Shown here piece by piece: positions 8,055 through 17,289 of a DNA stretch of 64,000 nucleotides; positions within the stretch are counted from its first letter, which is position 1, and every line of letters begins with the position of its first letter. The notes under the pieces were generated by a model, which saw only the letters and a program-made list of their open reading frames with translations, did not search any database and had not been told where the DNA came from. Location of the stretch: contig JALHQH010000014.1 of NCBI GenBank assembly GCA_022842065.1, forward strand, positions 160,377 through 224,376. Direction: 5' to 3'. The stretch is from Caldilineaceae bacterium. Lineage in GTDB: Bacteria > Chloroflexota > Anaerolineae > Caldilineales > Caldilineaceae. The position numbers and the translations under genes were made by a program.

Positions 8055-9533
8055 TTAATCTCGATCCATCGGGAACATGGGGCGCTGGATCCGTTTGTAG
8101 GGCAGGTTTTCGATATCCTGGTTGACGGCACCGGGGCTGAGCGCCAAGAGTGCGCGGCGCGCCAGTTGCGCGACTTCGGGTACCAGATAGCCCATCTTCA
8201 CCACGACGATCCCGTATGGGGTTGGGTCGAGGCCGAGTTGTGTAAATGTCGCGATGTGGTGGAAGGGGGTCCGTCGGGTGGTGAGCACGACATGAACGCC
8301 TTGCACCGCGATGACCGCCACCGGGTTCGTGCTTACCGTTACGCCAGCGCGGGGGCTGGCTGGCCACGAGAGCGTGTGCAACGAGAGTACCGTGGCGTCG
8401 ATGGCAAGTGGCTGACCATGGATCGGGTCCTGCTTGCCGCCCACGTGCAACCCTAGCGTCGCGCCAACCCCCGCGTCGACGCAGGCTGCGACTGCTTCGG
8501 GATCGGTAATGGCGGCAACCAGCGCCGACCTCGCGCCCAATGCCAGCAGCCGACCCAGCACAAAAGGAATATCCCCCACCCCACCCGCCGTCGGATTGTC
8601 GCCCGAATCGCTGATCACGACCGGTTTGGCCGTCTCTTGCATAGCCAGTTGAATGCACTCGTCCACGGTCCCTGACGTGACGCCGAACTTGAACGCTGCC
8701 CGCACGTCCCAGAACTTTTCAGCCAGATCCGTGGCGGCGGCGTTTGCTTGTGCCTCATCCCAGCCAATCGCAATCACCGAGCCGGTGGCGCGTGGCTCAT
8801 CCGCCCAGACATAACCGATTAAAATCGAGGCATCCAATAATTGGTAATCAGCGATGATCTGCGGGATGGTAGCATAGAGGCTGGCCGCCGGTTCAAACTC
8901 GGTGCTGCTCTGTTCGCCCGGCACGAGAATGGGGACAGGGCGGAAGGCCATGGTCGGCTTGCGCCCTGCGCGCAGCGCATGCAGGAGCAGGGCAAAGGCC
9001 CGTTGCTGGGTTTCGTAATAATCGAGGTGCGGCGCGGTGCGATAGGCGGTCAGCAGATCGATGCTGGCGACGACCTGTGCTGAGACATTGCCATGTAGAT
9101 CATAACTGGCCGAGATCAGACAGTCCGGGCCAACGACCTGCCGAATCGCAGCCAGCAGATCGCCCTCCACATCATCACGGCCATAGACATTGGCGGCACC
9201 GTGCATATCGAGATAGATGCCATCCCAAGGTGCGTGGGCGGCGAGTTCGTCTAGTAGTTGCGCTTTGAAGCCATCATAGAAAGTCGGCTCAATTGGTCCA
9301 CCCGGGATGGCACGTGCCCGGATCAGCCCTGTGCAAGCCACAGCGGGATAGTCGGCGAAGAAGGGGTAATTTGCCAATAGCTCCTCACCCGTGCTGATCA
9401 CAAAGTCGCGCTCGCCGGAAAGTAGTGGGGAAAAGGTGCAACATTCGCAGCTCAACCCGGCAACACCGATGTGGAACATTTTTGCTGCGGTGGTTGTGGT
9501 TATTTCACTATTAGACGTTTGGTTAGAATTCAT
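8055..9533 (-). CDS. M81 family metallopeptidase (MlrC/microcystinase C-like)
   Basis: 492 residues. Family landmarks are GVAGLSCECCTFSP near the start (canonical members read GxxHExNTFSP, so the usual His and Asn are replaced here), YLDMHGA, SASYDLHGNVS, the SDSGDNPTAGGVGD segment that helps bind zinc, and VVKMGYLVPE near the end. Family members are zinc peptidases or amidohydrolases named after the enzyme that finishes microcystin breakdown, and most have unknown substrates. The start is ATG at 9533; a later ATG at 9479 would begin directly at MFHIGV. No signal peptide. It lies 48 nt downstream of the immunity-like gene on the same strand. Confidence 0.85.
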   Translation of the reverse strand: MNSNQTSNSEITTTTAAKMFHIGVAGLSCECCTFSPLLSGERDFVISTGEELLANYPFFADYPAVACTGLIRARAIPGGPIEPTFYDGFKAQLLDELAAHAPWDGIYLDMHGAANVYGRDDVEGDLLAAIRQVVGPDCLISASYDLHGNVSAQVVASIDLLTAYRTAPHLDYYETQQRAFALLLHALRAGRKPTMAFRPVPILVPGEQSSTEFEPAASLYATIPQIIADYQLLDASILIGYVWADEPRATGSVIAIGWDEAQANAAATDLAEKFWDVRAAFKFGVTSGTVDECIQLAMQETAKPVVISDSGDNPTAGGVGDIPFVLGRLLALGARSALVAAITDPEAVAACVDAGVGATLGLHVGGKQDPIHGQPLAIDATVLSLHTLSWPASPRAGVTVSTNPVAVIAVQGVHVVLTTRRTPFHHIATFTQLGLDPTPYGIVVVKMGYLVPEVAQLARRALLALSPGAVNQDIENLPYKRIQRPMFPMDRD

Positions 9534-9581
9534 ATTTTTCGTTTGCTTTTCGCTTTATGTTGTAGTTGATGACCGCAAGTA

Positions 9582-10073
9582 TCAAAAATCTTCGTCTTTT
9601 TGTACAGTGATAAATAATTTTTTGCCGCGTTTTTGAATGACGACGCGTTGCAAAACCTCTTGTCGCAGCTTGGTTGGCACTTGTGCGACTTGCCAGGCGT
9701 GCTCTTGGGCAACGCGATCCTCAGCCTGAACAGGGTCCGCCGCGGCAATCGCTTTCAGCGCATAGTACGCCCCACCAAAGGCGTGTTGGGGCACATGCGC
9801 GGTGGCAACCGCCTGCCCGGCCGCCCGCGCGGCAAAACGGGCCGCGTCGTGCCCTTTTGCGTCACGGGCCGCGGCATGTGCGCCAAACGAAGCGCCCCGG
9901 ATCGCAGCCATGGTAAAGAGCCCGGTTTCGATCCACGCTCGGCCAACTGCGATGGCTTGACGGGGGCGGTCGTCGGCTGGATATAGCTGCTCGAACAACG
10001 GCAGCACCCTCTCGGCACAGTCGATCGCCCAAATTGCCAGCAGCCGCTGATCGTGTTTCTCATATTTTTTCAT
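9582..10073 (-). CDS. putative immunity protein (Imm-5-like), unknown function
   Basis: 163 residues, Ala-rich and helical. The N-terminal part LLAIWAIDCAERVLPLFEQL, the middle RPRQAIAVGRAWIETG and the later AARAAGQAVATAHVPQHAFG match a widespread small-protein family annotated as putative immunity protein (Imm-5-like). The C-terminal tail is basic (KRGKKLF). No toxin with polymorphic-toxin features lies beside it, so the name is only a family label. It probably shares a transcript with the M81 peptidase gene 48 nt downstream. Confidence 0.6.
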   Translation of the reverse strand: MKKYEKHDQRLLAIWAIDCAERVLPLFEQLYPADDRPRQAIAVGRAWIETGLFTMAAIRGASFGAHAAARDAKGHDAARFAARAAGQAVATAHVPQHAFGGAYYALKAIAAADPVQAEDRVAQEHAWQVAQVPTKLRQEVLQRVVIQKRGKKLFITVQKDEDF

Positions 10074-10113
10074 CAGGCCCCATCCCTACGGCACTAATAA
10101 CAATGATTTTTTT

Positions 10114-10188
10114 CTACCGCGAAGGTCGCGAAGAGCGCAAAGAAAAGCCTTAAGCGAACCTTTGCGCTCTTCGCTACCTTCGCGGTAG
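10114..10188. repeat. intergenic hairpin (ctaccgcgaag type)
   Basis: 28-bp arms at 10114-10141 and 10161-10188 with one mismatch and a 19-nt loop, lying between two minus-strand genes. It resembles the cacgaag and ccgcagag hairpins elsewhere in the window in design but not in sequence. It may act as a terminator for the YwbE-family gene. Confidence 0.8.
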
Positions 10189-10216
10189 GCTTATTTTCAG
10201 GACAGTCGCAACCCTG

Positions 10217-10426
10217 CTACCCCAATACACTTTTCACGCGGCCAACCACGCCCGATGCCAACTGGACTTTGATGCCATGGGGATGCGTGGCCGATTTGGT
10301 CAGGATCCGCTGTACCACGCCCTCGGTTAGTTTGCCCGTCCGCTGATCCTGTTTTTGGACCACGGCCACCCGTTGTCCAATTTGGAGATTTTTTCGGCTG
10401 TCGCCAGATTTGGTTTCATTTGTCAC
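10217..10426 (-). CDS. YwbE family protein (DUF2196)
   Basis: 69 residues from a GTG at 10426. The core IGQRVAVVQKQDQRTGKLTE, then GVVQRILTKSATHPHGIKVQLASGVVGRVKSVLG, is a clear match to the YwbE family, small basic beta-rich proteins of about 64 residues with unknown role. The reading frame is open upstream to an ATG at 10594 (125 aa), but the added residues are His-rich and unlike the family. The short form fits family length and has GGGAAG upstream, so I prefer it; the long form cannot be excluded. Confidence 0.75.
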   Translation of the reverse strand: MTNETKSGDSRKNLQIGQRVAVVQKQDQRTGKLTEGVVQRILTKSATHPHGIKVQLASGVVGRVKSVLG

Positions 10427-10814
10427 GGTAATCTTCCCTGTGCGCCTTTTTAGCTTCGGCAATCGATCATGATTGTGCCGATGATTGTGCGAGTGATCGT
10501 TCGGAACATCCTGTAAGCAGCTGATTTTACCAGAGACGTTGCCGGTTGACATGTTTGACAAGCCCGCGATACAGCCGTTATGGTCACAAACCATTGCAGG
10601 CTATCCATTTCCAATACCCCGTGGGTAGAACAAAATTACAGGGATCATCAACGCGTTACTCATTTCAACTTGTGAAAAAATTAATCCTTCTCTCATCTGT
10701 GACGCGGAAACTACTGGAGGCTCTTTTGCAAGAGGTTGAGATCATCGATTTACACCGCGTACAGGTGTGGTCTACCCCGCTTGTACATAAACTATCGAAG
10801 AAGGATTGACTGTT

Positions 10815-11633
10815 ATGAGATTGCAGAAAATTGTTATGCCTGGCTTGCTGATTGTCGCGTTGTTCGTGGCCGCCTGTGGTGGTTCAACCCCGGCCGCAAC
10901 CGAAGCACCAGTAGCAGAGGCCGTTGCCACTGAAGCACCAGTAGCAGAGGCCGTTGCCACTGAAGCACCAGCCGCAGAGGTCGCCGCCTCTGAAGCGACC
11001 ACCGAAACGGCTGCGGCGGAGACAGCCGCCAGCGAAGCAACGACCGCGACCACCACCATTACCGAAACCACCCAAGCAGAAACAACCGCAGCAACCGGCG
11101 AAGCCGCCGCCTACGTCGTTGATGTGGCGACAAGCACCGTCACCTGGTTTGGCGACAAACCGATTGGTGCTTCGGAAACGGGCACTGTCAACATTGCCGA
11201 GGGGCAGCTGAATTTTGCCGGCGAACAGTTGGTCGATGGGACGATCACTATCGACATGGCCAGCATCGCCACCACCAGCCAGAGCGGCGGCATGGCGGAC
11301 CAGTTGATCGGTCATCTCACCTCGGATGACTTTTTTGGGGTTGCCACCTATCCTACCGCCCAGTTGGTGCTTAAGTCGGCTGAACCGACCGAAACCGCTA
11401 ATCAATATCTGGTCAAAGCCGACCTGACGATTAAGGAAACCACCAAGGAGATCGAATTTGTCGCCGATGTGACGGTGGCCGATGGCACCCTGAATGGCAC
11501 CGCCGAGATCATCGTCAACCGCGCTGATTTTGATGTACGCTACAACTCTGGAACCTTCTTCTCTGGGCTGGGCGATGATCTGATCAACGACGAGATGACG
11601 CTTACCGTTGTGCTGGTTGCCCAACAAGGGTAA
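10815..11633 (+). CDS. YceI family lipoprotein
   Basis: Residues 1-21 are a lipoprotein signal ending VAAC (Cys 21). Next comes a low-complexity Ala/Glu/Thr linker with near-identical repeats of EAPVAEAVAT, then a YceI domain: YVVDVATSTVTWFGDKPIGA, the segment around SIATTSQSGGMADQLIGHLTSDDFFGVATYPTAQL, and a final strand VVLVAQQG. YceI proteins are lipocalin-like barrels that bind isoprenoid-type or amphiphilic lipids. The ATG at 10815 is preferred over the TTG at 10806 because GAAGGA is 9 nt upstream of the ATG. It is monocistronic, followed at once by a strong hairpin. The repetitive linker probably spans the cell envelope. Confidence 0.88.
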   Translation: MRLQKIVMPGLLIVALFVAACGGSTPAATEAPVAEAVATEAPVAEAVATEAPAAEVAASEATTETAAAETAASEATTATTTITETTQAETTAATGEAAAYVVDVATSTVTWFGDKPIGASETGTVNIAEGQLNFAGEQLVDGTITIDMASIATTSQSGGMADQLIGHLTSDDFFGVATYPTAQLVLKSAEPTETANQYLVKADLTIKETTKEIEFVADVTVADGTLNGTAEIIVNRADFDVRYNSGTFFSGLGDDLINDEMTLTVVLVAQQG

Positions 11634-11644
11634 ATAGCGAGTTT

Positions 11645-11689
11645 ATGCAAACAGTCACGCCACTGACAGCGTGGCGTGACTGTTTGCAT
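11645..11689 (+). terminator. hairpin after the YceI gene, probable terminator
   Basis: Perfect 19-bp arms (11645-11663, 11671-11689) with a 7-nt loop, starting 12 nt after the YceI stop codon. There is no clear T-run, so factor-independent termination is likely but not certain. Confidence 0.7.
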
Positions 11690-11772
11690 CAGGTGAATTA
11701 ACGATCTACAGCAACCAACCTTCGCTTTACTGCCTCAAAACTTGTTGAACCAGTGTTATAATCAGCGTTTAT

Positions 11773-13614
11773 CTATTCCGGCTCGACCAGCACCAAGTGT
11801 TCGATAATCGTGGCGTAGAACGCTTCGATTTCGGCGTTACTCAGCGGCGAAAAGGTGAAGGTATAGAGCCGGTCGTTGTGCGCAATCAACACCCGGCGGC
11901 TCAGATCTTGACCCGGCACATTGTCGAGCATGACTGCGGGTTGACCAGCAATCGTAGCGGTGCTGCGCGCAATTTCGAAGCCGGCAAACTCAGCCACTAT
12001 GGCATCGGCAAATTGCTCGGCAGTGCGCCCTTCAGCTGGAATCACTGCGATTTGCAAACGCGGGTCGGTGACATTGAGCAGCGACTCCTTCGCAATTGTG
12101 ATTTCATCGGGGCTGGTGTCAAAGAGCGTGTGGGTCGCCGGCACCAATAGGCAAAAGCCACGGCGGTAATCGCGCACGATCGCCAAATCAGGTAGAGCTT
12201 CCGGGCAACTCTGCGCAGCAGCGGCGGGCGGAACCGCCACACCTGTACCACTGATCCGTGTATACAGATTCGTCGCCCACCCATTAATTTCAGCCTGTTC
12301 CGCTTCGCTCATTGCCTGTGCGCCCTGGCCATTGACATAGTTATTATCAACGGTCAGCGCGGCACGGTCGTAAAGCCAACGGTCCAGTTGCGCCAACTCT
12401 TCACCCGTTAGCCAGTCACCAGTTGCCTTGATCAGACCCAGCCCTTCACACATAACCTCTTCGGCATAGGCATAGCCGTAATCAAGCACCGTCAGGTGGA
12501 GACAGACATTCTTCTGGCTAAAGTCTTGCCCCAGGTACCAACTTAGCGCCGTGCTGATGGTTGCGCTGGTTTTGCCGGTAGCGAGTTCGGCGTAGCGCAC
12601 ACGCGCCCAGGCTAGAATCGCCCGTTGCCAGGCTTCACCACTTTCACTGCCCATGCCGGCAAAGTCGAGCCGCTCGGTCTGGGTTTCATAGACAAAAGGG
12701 GCGAAACGATCACGCAGTGCTGCCCATTCCAGGGCCATGCGCTCACCAATCTCTTGGTTAGTCATTGTGCCATCGCAGGCCCCAATCCCCGCTTCGCTGG
12801 CCGCGCTCAGTTGTAACATCGCACATTTGGAGGGGTCGGGGCTACCCAGCTCGGCGGGGCCTTGGTAACTTAGTCCCGCTAAACTTTCACCAGCGGCCGC
12901 TTCCATCGCCACCAGTTGTGCCCAGCGTCCGATCAACGCTTGCTCCTCAGGGGTAGCCACGGCACTACCCGTACCCACCAGCCGGATCGAGCCAAACTCG
13001 GTTTCGGCATCGAAGGGTGCGTAGGTGGCGACCCACGCCGCGATGACAGCTTGCCGCGCATCCGTCACAAATTTACCACCAATCGGGGCCTGACCACCAC
13101 AGCGCCCAAAGCTGACGCCCGCGGTCCCGATGATCGCTTCCATACACTCGCCGTTGTCGACAGTCCCACCCCAGGCCAACAGCATCTCACCAATGGCCGG
13201 CGCGGGGGCCGTCGCCACGCGGGTTTGATAGCCATCACGATCGGTGTGAATCACATACGTCGCGCCGTCAACTTGAAAGGTCAGCTTGTGGCCAGGCGTG
13301 ACCATTAGCGCGCAGCTCTCATTGGGCAAACCGGTACCGAGACAGCTATCGGTCCATTCGACCCTTTCGTCAGTAACGAGGGTGACCGTCGCGGGATCGA
13401 CCTGCAACTGGCGCGCCAACAATTGCCGAATGTTTTCGTCCGCCTGATCTGCCGTCGCGGGCGTGTCAATTACTGGCGTGTCAGCCATTGGGGTTTCAGT
13501 TGGTGGGGCGCTGGTTGCCGAGGGTGCGGGCGATTGAGCACAGGCCGCTAGCAACCAGGTGGTCAAAAAGAACATGACCAGAAAAAGTAGTTTGGGTTGA
13601 TATCGAGCATGCAT
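11773..13614 (-). CDS. large secreted lipoprotein of unknown function
   Basis: 613 residues. The signal peptide ends LLAAC (Cys 25), followed by a Ser/Pro/Thr-rich linker. A domain at about 55-140 (ENIRQLLARQLQVDPATV through TYVIHTDRDGYQ) is Cys-containing and recalls a small domain recurrent in Chloroflexota lipoproteins. The middle (about 150-470) is helical with several Cys. The last 120 residues (PATHTLFDTSPDEITIAKES and on) resemble PsbP/DcrB-type surface lipoprotein domains. I do not recognise the whole protein. A conserved-loop hairpin (13654-13700) lies 40 nt upstream of its ATG, and a similar one sits before the gene starting at 50314. Confidence 0.75.
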   Translation of the reverse strand: MHARYQPKLLFLVMFFLTTWLLAACAQSPAPSATSAPPTETPMADTPVIDTPATADQADENIRQLLARQLQVDPATVTLVTDERVEWTDSCLGTGLPNESCALMVTPGHKLTFQVDGATYVIHTDRDGYQTRVATAPAPAIGEMLLAWGGTVDNGECMEAIIGTAGVSFGRCGGQAPIGGKFVTDARQAVIAAWVATYAPFDAETEFGSIRLVGTGSAVATPEEQALIGRWAQLVAMEAAAGESLAGLSYQGPAELGSPDPSKCAMLQLSAASEAGIGACDGTMTNQEIGERMALEWAALRDRFAPFVYETQTERLDFAGMGSESGEAWQRAILAWARVRYAELATGKTSATISTALSWYLGQDFSQKNVCLHLTVLDYGYAYAEEVMCEGLGLIKATGDWLTGEELAQLDRWLYDRAALTVDNNYVNGQGAQAMSEAEQAEINGWATNLYTRISGTGVAVPPAAAAQSCPEALPDLAIVRDYRRGFCLLVPATHTLFDTSPDEITIAKESLLNVTDPRLQIAVIPAEGRTAEQFADAIVAEFAGFEIARSTATIAGQPAVMLDNVPGQDLSRRVLIAHNDRLYTFTFSPLSNAEIEAFYATIIEHLVLVEPE

Positions 13615-13653
13615 TGAGTTCTCTCCTCATAAATTTAAGCTATACCAGTAGTT

Positions 13654-13700
13654 GTTATCATTTAGCATTTTTACTCGTGTAGAAAATGCTAAATGATGAC
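13654..13700. repeat. hairpin family A, copy 1 (conserved loop)
   Basis: 18-bp arms (13654-13671, 13683-13700) with one T/C wobble difference and an 11-nt loop tactcgtgtag. A second full copy is at 50347-50393 with nearly the same loop, and a partial copy is at 36896-36920. Both full copies sit 33-40 nt upstream of the start codon of a minus-strand gene. Confidence 0.85.
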
Positions 13701-13711
13701 AGAGCCAAGTA

Positions 13712-13762
13712 TAGTACGACAACGTTAAATTTGTGCTGAATGAGTATAACGTTGTCGTACTA
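13712..13762. repeat. hairpin family B, copy 1 (acgacaacgtta arms)
   Basis: Perfect 16-bp arms (13712-13727, 13747-13762) with a 19-nt loop. The same arm core brackets a larger repeat at 45171-45340. Confidence 0.85.
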
Positions 13763-14374
13763 GCGACGAAAACACGAATAACAAGCTGGCCAGTTTGATC
13801 TAAGACGCTAGCACAGGGCTGATTGTTCTAGTCAGTTTTGTGCGAGAAGAACGCTGGTGGCAAACGAATCTTTACACTTTCTCAGCCGTAAGCCTGCAGC
13901 ATTTTGTAGTAATGCTTCGTTACTACCTCAATTTTTGGGACTCGCTTGTTTACGGTTGCTGTGATAAGATAGAACAAGTGATACATTTCACAAGTGTCTA
14001 CAAGGCAGTCTGCCAGGCGCTTGATCCGATTGTGAGGCATGCAACCATGTCATCGACCACAACCCGGCATACTGATTGCGCTACCTTTCAGGGTAGCCAA
14101 TATTTGTTACCATCGGCTTGGATCGTCGCCGCCGCTGCAGCAATCGTCTTACCCGGTTTGCCCACACCCATCCACCCACCTACCCGCCGCACCAGCCAAA
14201 AACGTTGTCGCTGCCGGCCACCGCCGTTTGCAATTGCACAGCAGCGTTAGCCACGCCAAGCGCAGTTGCCAGTCGCCACATACAGTACGGTGGTGTTAAT
14301 TGCCCGCCTCTGCGCTTTCTCTACCAGCGAAGCAAGTTAATCTTCTTATATAGAAACAGGATAGATGAGATCAT
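13763..14374. other. gene-free stretch upstream of ppdK
   Basis: Apart from the hairpins before it, this segment shows no gene I can support. Open frames here (for example 13840-14250) translate to low-complexity Pro/Arg-rich sequence without family resemblance. It presumably contains the ppdK promoter; no clear -35/-10 pair stands out. Confidence 0.5.
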
Positions 14375-17083
14375 ATGAATCCTCAGAATCGTGATTACAA
14401 ATGGGTCTATGGCTTTGCCGAGAGCACTGGTGCGCTGAAGACATTACTGGGTGGCAAAGGAGCAGGGGTGGCGGAGATGACGCTGGCCGGTCTGCCTGTG
14501 CCGCCCGGCTTTACGATTACCACCGAAGCGTGCAATGCCTATTACAGCAACGACCGCCAATTTGCCGAAGGTATGTGGACGCAGACCAACTTGGCCCTGG
14601 CCGCGGTTGAAATCCAGACGGGCAAACGGTTTGGCGACCCGAGCAATCCGCTGCTCGTCTCCGTTCGCTCGGGGGCGGCGATCTCGATGCCGGGCATGAT
14701 GGACACCGTGCTCAACCTGGGCCTGAATGATCAGACGGTCGAAGGGCTGGCCCAGTTAACCCAAGATCGCCGCTTTGCCTTTGATGCTTATCGCCGCTTC
14801 ATCGCCATGTTTGGCCACATTGTCATGGGTGTGGAAACCAACAAATTTGAACGGGTGCTGGAGCGGCTGAAACATCGCACCAGTGGTGGTAATGACACCG
14901 ATTTGACGGCAGCACAGTTGGAAGAGGTCATCGACGCCTACAAACGGATTATCTTTGCCGAACGCCACGGCGAAAATTTCCCCCAAGAGCCGCACGACCA
15001 GTTGCGCATGGCGATTGCCGCGGTCTTCGATTCGTGGATGGGGCGGCGCGCGGTCGATTACCGGCGCATCCATCGCATTGCCGACGAGATGGGGACAGCC
15101 GTTAATGTCCAGTCCATGGTCTTTGGCAATCTGGGTTGGGAGAGTGGCACCGGGGTCGCCTTTACCCGCAACCCCGCCACCGGCGAGCGCACTTTTTATG
15201 GCGAATATCTGCTCAACGCCCAGGGCGAAGATGTGGTGGCCGGCATCCGCACGCCCCAGCCGATCCAACAACTGGCCCAGGATCTACCCGCGGCCTACGC
15301 GCAATTGGAAGCGATTACCCAGCAGTTAGAGCGTCATTACCGTGATATGCAAGATATTGAGTTCACGATTGAACAGGGCAAATTGTGGATGCTCCAGACC
15401 CGGGCCGGCAAACGCACCGGTGCCGCGGCCGTGCGCGTGGCCGTCGAGATGGTGGCCGAAGGGTTGATCAACCAGGAGACTGCGATTCGCCGCGTCGAGC
15501 CGAGCCAACTCGACCAACTGCTGCACCGTATGGTCGATCCCAATGCCACAGTCACAGTGCTGACCACCGGTCTACCCGCCAGCCCCGGCGCGGCGGCGGG
15601 CATCGTGGTCTTTGATCCCGATGAAGCCGAAGCGATGACGCGCGAAGCGGACGCCTCCCCCTATATTCTGGTCCGCCATGAGACCAGCCCCGACGATTTT
15701 CACGGCATGATCGGCGCGCAGGCAGTGTTGACGGCCCGCGGCGGCATGACCAGCCACGCTGCCGTGGTCGCGCGCGGCATGGGCAAAGCTTGTGTTGTGG
15801 GTGCCGGCGACTTAGAAATCGACTATAGCCAAGGGGTTGTCCACATTGGTCAGGTAACGCTGCGCAAGGGCGAGTGGATCACGGTCGATGGCTCAACCGG
15901 GCGGGTCTTGCTCGGCCAGGCCCCTACAGTGGAACCCAAGTTGGGCGATGATTTTCAGACCTTGATGACATGGGCGGATCAACGACGCAAATTGCGCGTG
16001 CGCGCCAATGCCGACACGGGCGGCGATGCCCAAGTCGCACGCAACTTTGGCGCCGAAGGGATCGGCCTCTGTCGCACTGAGCACATGTTTTTTGGCGAAG
16101 AGCGGCTGGCTAGTATGCGCCAGATGATCCTCGCCGAGAGCCGGGCCGAACGTGAGCAGGCATTAGAAAAGTTGCTGCCCTTACAGCGCCAGGACTTCCT
16201 GGAGATCATGCGGGCGATGGATGGCTTGCCGGTGACCATTCGCCTGCTCGATCCGCCGCTGCACGAGTTTCTGCCCAATCGCGACGAACTGGTGGCGGAG
16301 ATCACCGAATTGCGCTTTACCGTCCTGCAACACACGCAGAGCATGGCGCACATGGCCCAACTGATGGATCAGATCTGGCAGAAAGAAGGATTGCTGCGCC
16401 AGGTTGATCGTCTGCGCGAGGCCAATCCCATGCTAGGCCATCGCGGCTGCCGGCTGGGGTTGGTCTATCCAGAGGTAACCGAGATGCAAGTCCGCGCAAT
16501 CTTCGAAGCGGCCTGCACCGCGCATGGCGAAGGGATACAGGTGATGCCCGAAGTGATGGTGCCCCTGGTCATGACCCCGGAAGAGTTACGCCATCAACGC
16601 GCGGTAATCGACCGGGTCGCGCAAGCGGTGATGGGTGCCCACGGGTTGAGCCTGCCCTACAGCGTCGGCACGATGATCGAACTGCCACGCGCCGCGCTGA
16701 TGGCCCATCGCATCGCCGAACATGCCGACTTTTTCAGCTTTGGCACCAACGACCTCACGCAGACCACCCTGGGCATGAGTCGCGATGACAGCAGCCGTTT
16801 CCTCTCGCACTATATCTTGCACAAAGTGCTACCGGAGGATCCCTTCCAGGTGCTGGATCAGGATGGCGTCGGCCAGCTCATTGCAATGGGTACCGAGCGG
16901 GGTCGGACCACAAATGCACAGTTGAAGGTGGGCATCTGTGGCGAACATGGCGGCGATCCACAGAGCATCGCCTTTTGCAGCTCGATTGGGATGGATTATG
17001 TGAGTTGTTCACCATTTCGTGTGCCGGTGGCGCGCCTTGCGGCGGCGCAGGTTGCGATTGGGGGAGAGCGGGACCAGGGATAA
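14375..17083 (+). CDS. ppdK: pyruvate, phosphate dikinase
   Basis: 902 residues, full length for the family. It interconverts pyruvate + ATP + Pi and PEP + AMP + PPi in the cytoplasm. The ATP-grasp domain opens with LLGGKGAGVAEMTLAGLPVP and carries RSGAAISMPGMMDTVLNLGL. The swivelling phosphohistidine domain has GGMTSHAAVVARGMG with catalytic His 461. The C-terminal PEP/pyruvate TIM barrel has GAEGIGLCRTEHMFF, LGHRGCRLG, SFGTNDLTQTTLGMSRDD and the catalytic Cys in VGICGEHGGDP (Cys 855). All key residues are intact. The ATG at 14375 gives the expected N-terminus. It stands alone, and a hairpin with 33-bp arms begins one base after the stop. It likely serves gluconeogenesis or PPi-linked glycolysis. 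No regulatory-protein gene is adjacent. Confidence 0.97.
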   Translation: MNPQNRDYKWVYGFAESTGALKTLLGGKGAGVAEMTLAGLPVPPGFTITTEACNAYYSNDRQFAEGMWTQTNLALAAVEIQTGKRFGDPSNPLLVSVRSGAAISMPGMMDTVLNLGLNDQTVEGLAQLTQDRRFAFDAYRRFIAMFGHIVMGVETNKFERVLERLKHRTSGGNDTDLTAAQLEEVIDAYKRIIFAERHGENFPQEPHDQLRMAIAAVFDSWMGRRAVDYRRIHRIADEMGTAVNVQSMVFGNLGWESGTGVAFTRNPATGERTFYGEYLLNAQGEDVVAGIRTPQPIQQLAQDLPAAYAQLEAITQQLERHYRDMQDIEFTIEQGKLWMLQTRAGKRTGAAAVRVAVEMVAEGLINQETAIRRVEPSQLDQLLHRMVDPNATVTVLTTGLPASPGAAAGIVVFDPDEAEAMTREADASPYILVRHETSPDDFHGMIGAQAVLTARGGMTSHAAVVARGMGKACVVGAGDLEIDYSQGVVHIGQVTLRKGEWITVDGSTGRVLLGQAPTVEPKLGDDFQTLMTWADQRRKLRVRANADTGGDAQVARNFGAEGIGLCRTEHMFFGEERLASMRQMILAESRAEREQALEKLLPLQRQDFLEIMRAMDGLPVTIRLLDPPLHEFLPNRDELVAEITELRFTVLQHTQSMAHMAQLMDQIWQKEGLLRQVDRLREANPMLGHRGCRLGLVYPEVTEMQVRAIFEAACTAHGEGIQVMPEVMVPLVMTPEELRHQRAVIDRVAQAVMGAHGLSLPYSVGTMIELPRAALMAHRIAEHADFFSFGTNDLTQTTLGMSRDDSSRFLSHYILHKVLPEDPFQVLDQDGVGQLIAMGTERGRTTNAQLKVGICGEHGGDPQSIAFCSSIGMDYVSCSPFRVPVARLAAAQVAIGGERDQG

Positions 17084-17084
17084 G

Positions 17085-17190
17085 ATTTTACCGCAGAGTT
17101 GCAAAGGGGCAGCGCAGCAAAGAGGCGCAGCGTTTTCACGCGCATCGGTTGTATCCTCTGCGCTGCCCCTTTGCAACTCTGCGGTAAAAT
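17085..17190. repeat. long inverted repeat after ppdK
   Basis: Perfect 33-bp arms (17085-17117 and 17158-17190) around a 40-nt spacer. The arms start attttaccgcagagttgc. It begins 1 nt after the ppdK stop and may serve as its terminator. The design matches the other intergenic inverted repeats. A ggacgcagagcgtcc palindrome follows near 17213 and recurs at 23909-23945. Confidence 0.9.
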
Positions 17191-17289
17191 AGCGCACATT
17201 CCCGTTGTGGGGGACGCAGAGCGTCCTGTTGGCATTGCGCCGCAGAGCAGCGCAACGAGTATCAAAGAGCAGAGAATCAGGAAGAGACC

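Noticed and set aside
13840..14250. 136-codon open frame upstream of ppdK
   Set aside because: No family resemblance, no good ribosome-binding site and a Pro/Arg-rich end; probably chance.
14756..15271. 171-codon antisense frame within ppdK
   Set aside because: It is the mirror of a strongly conserved gene and shows no independent features.
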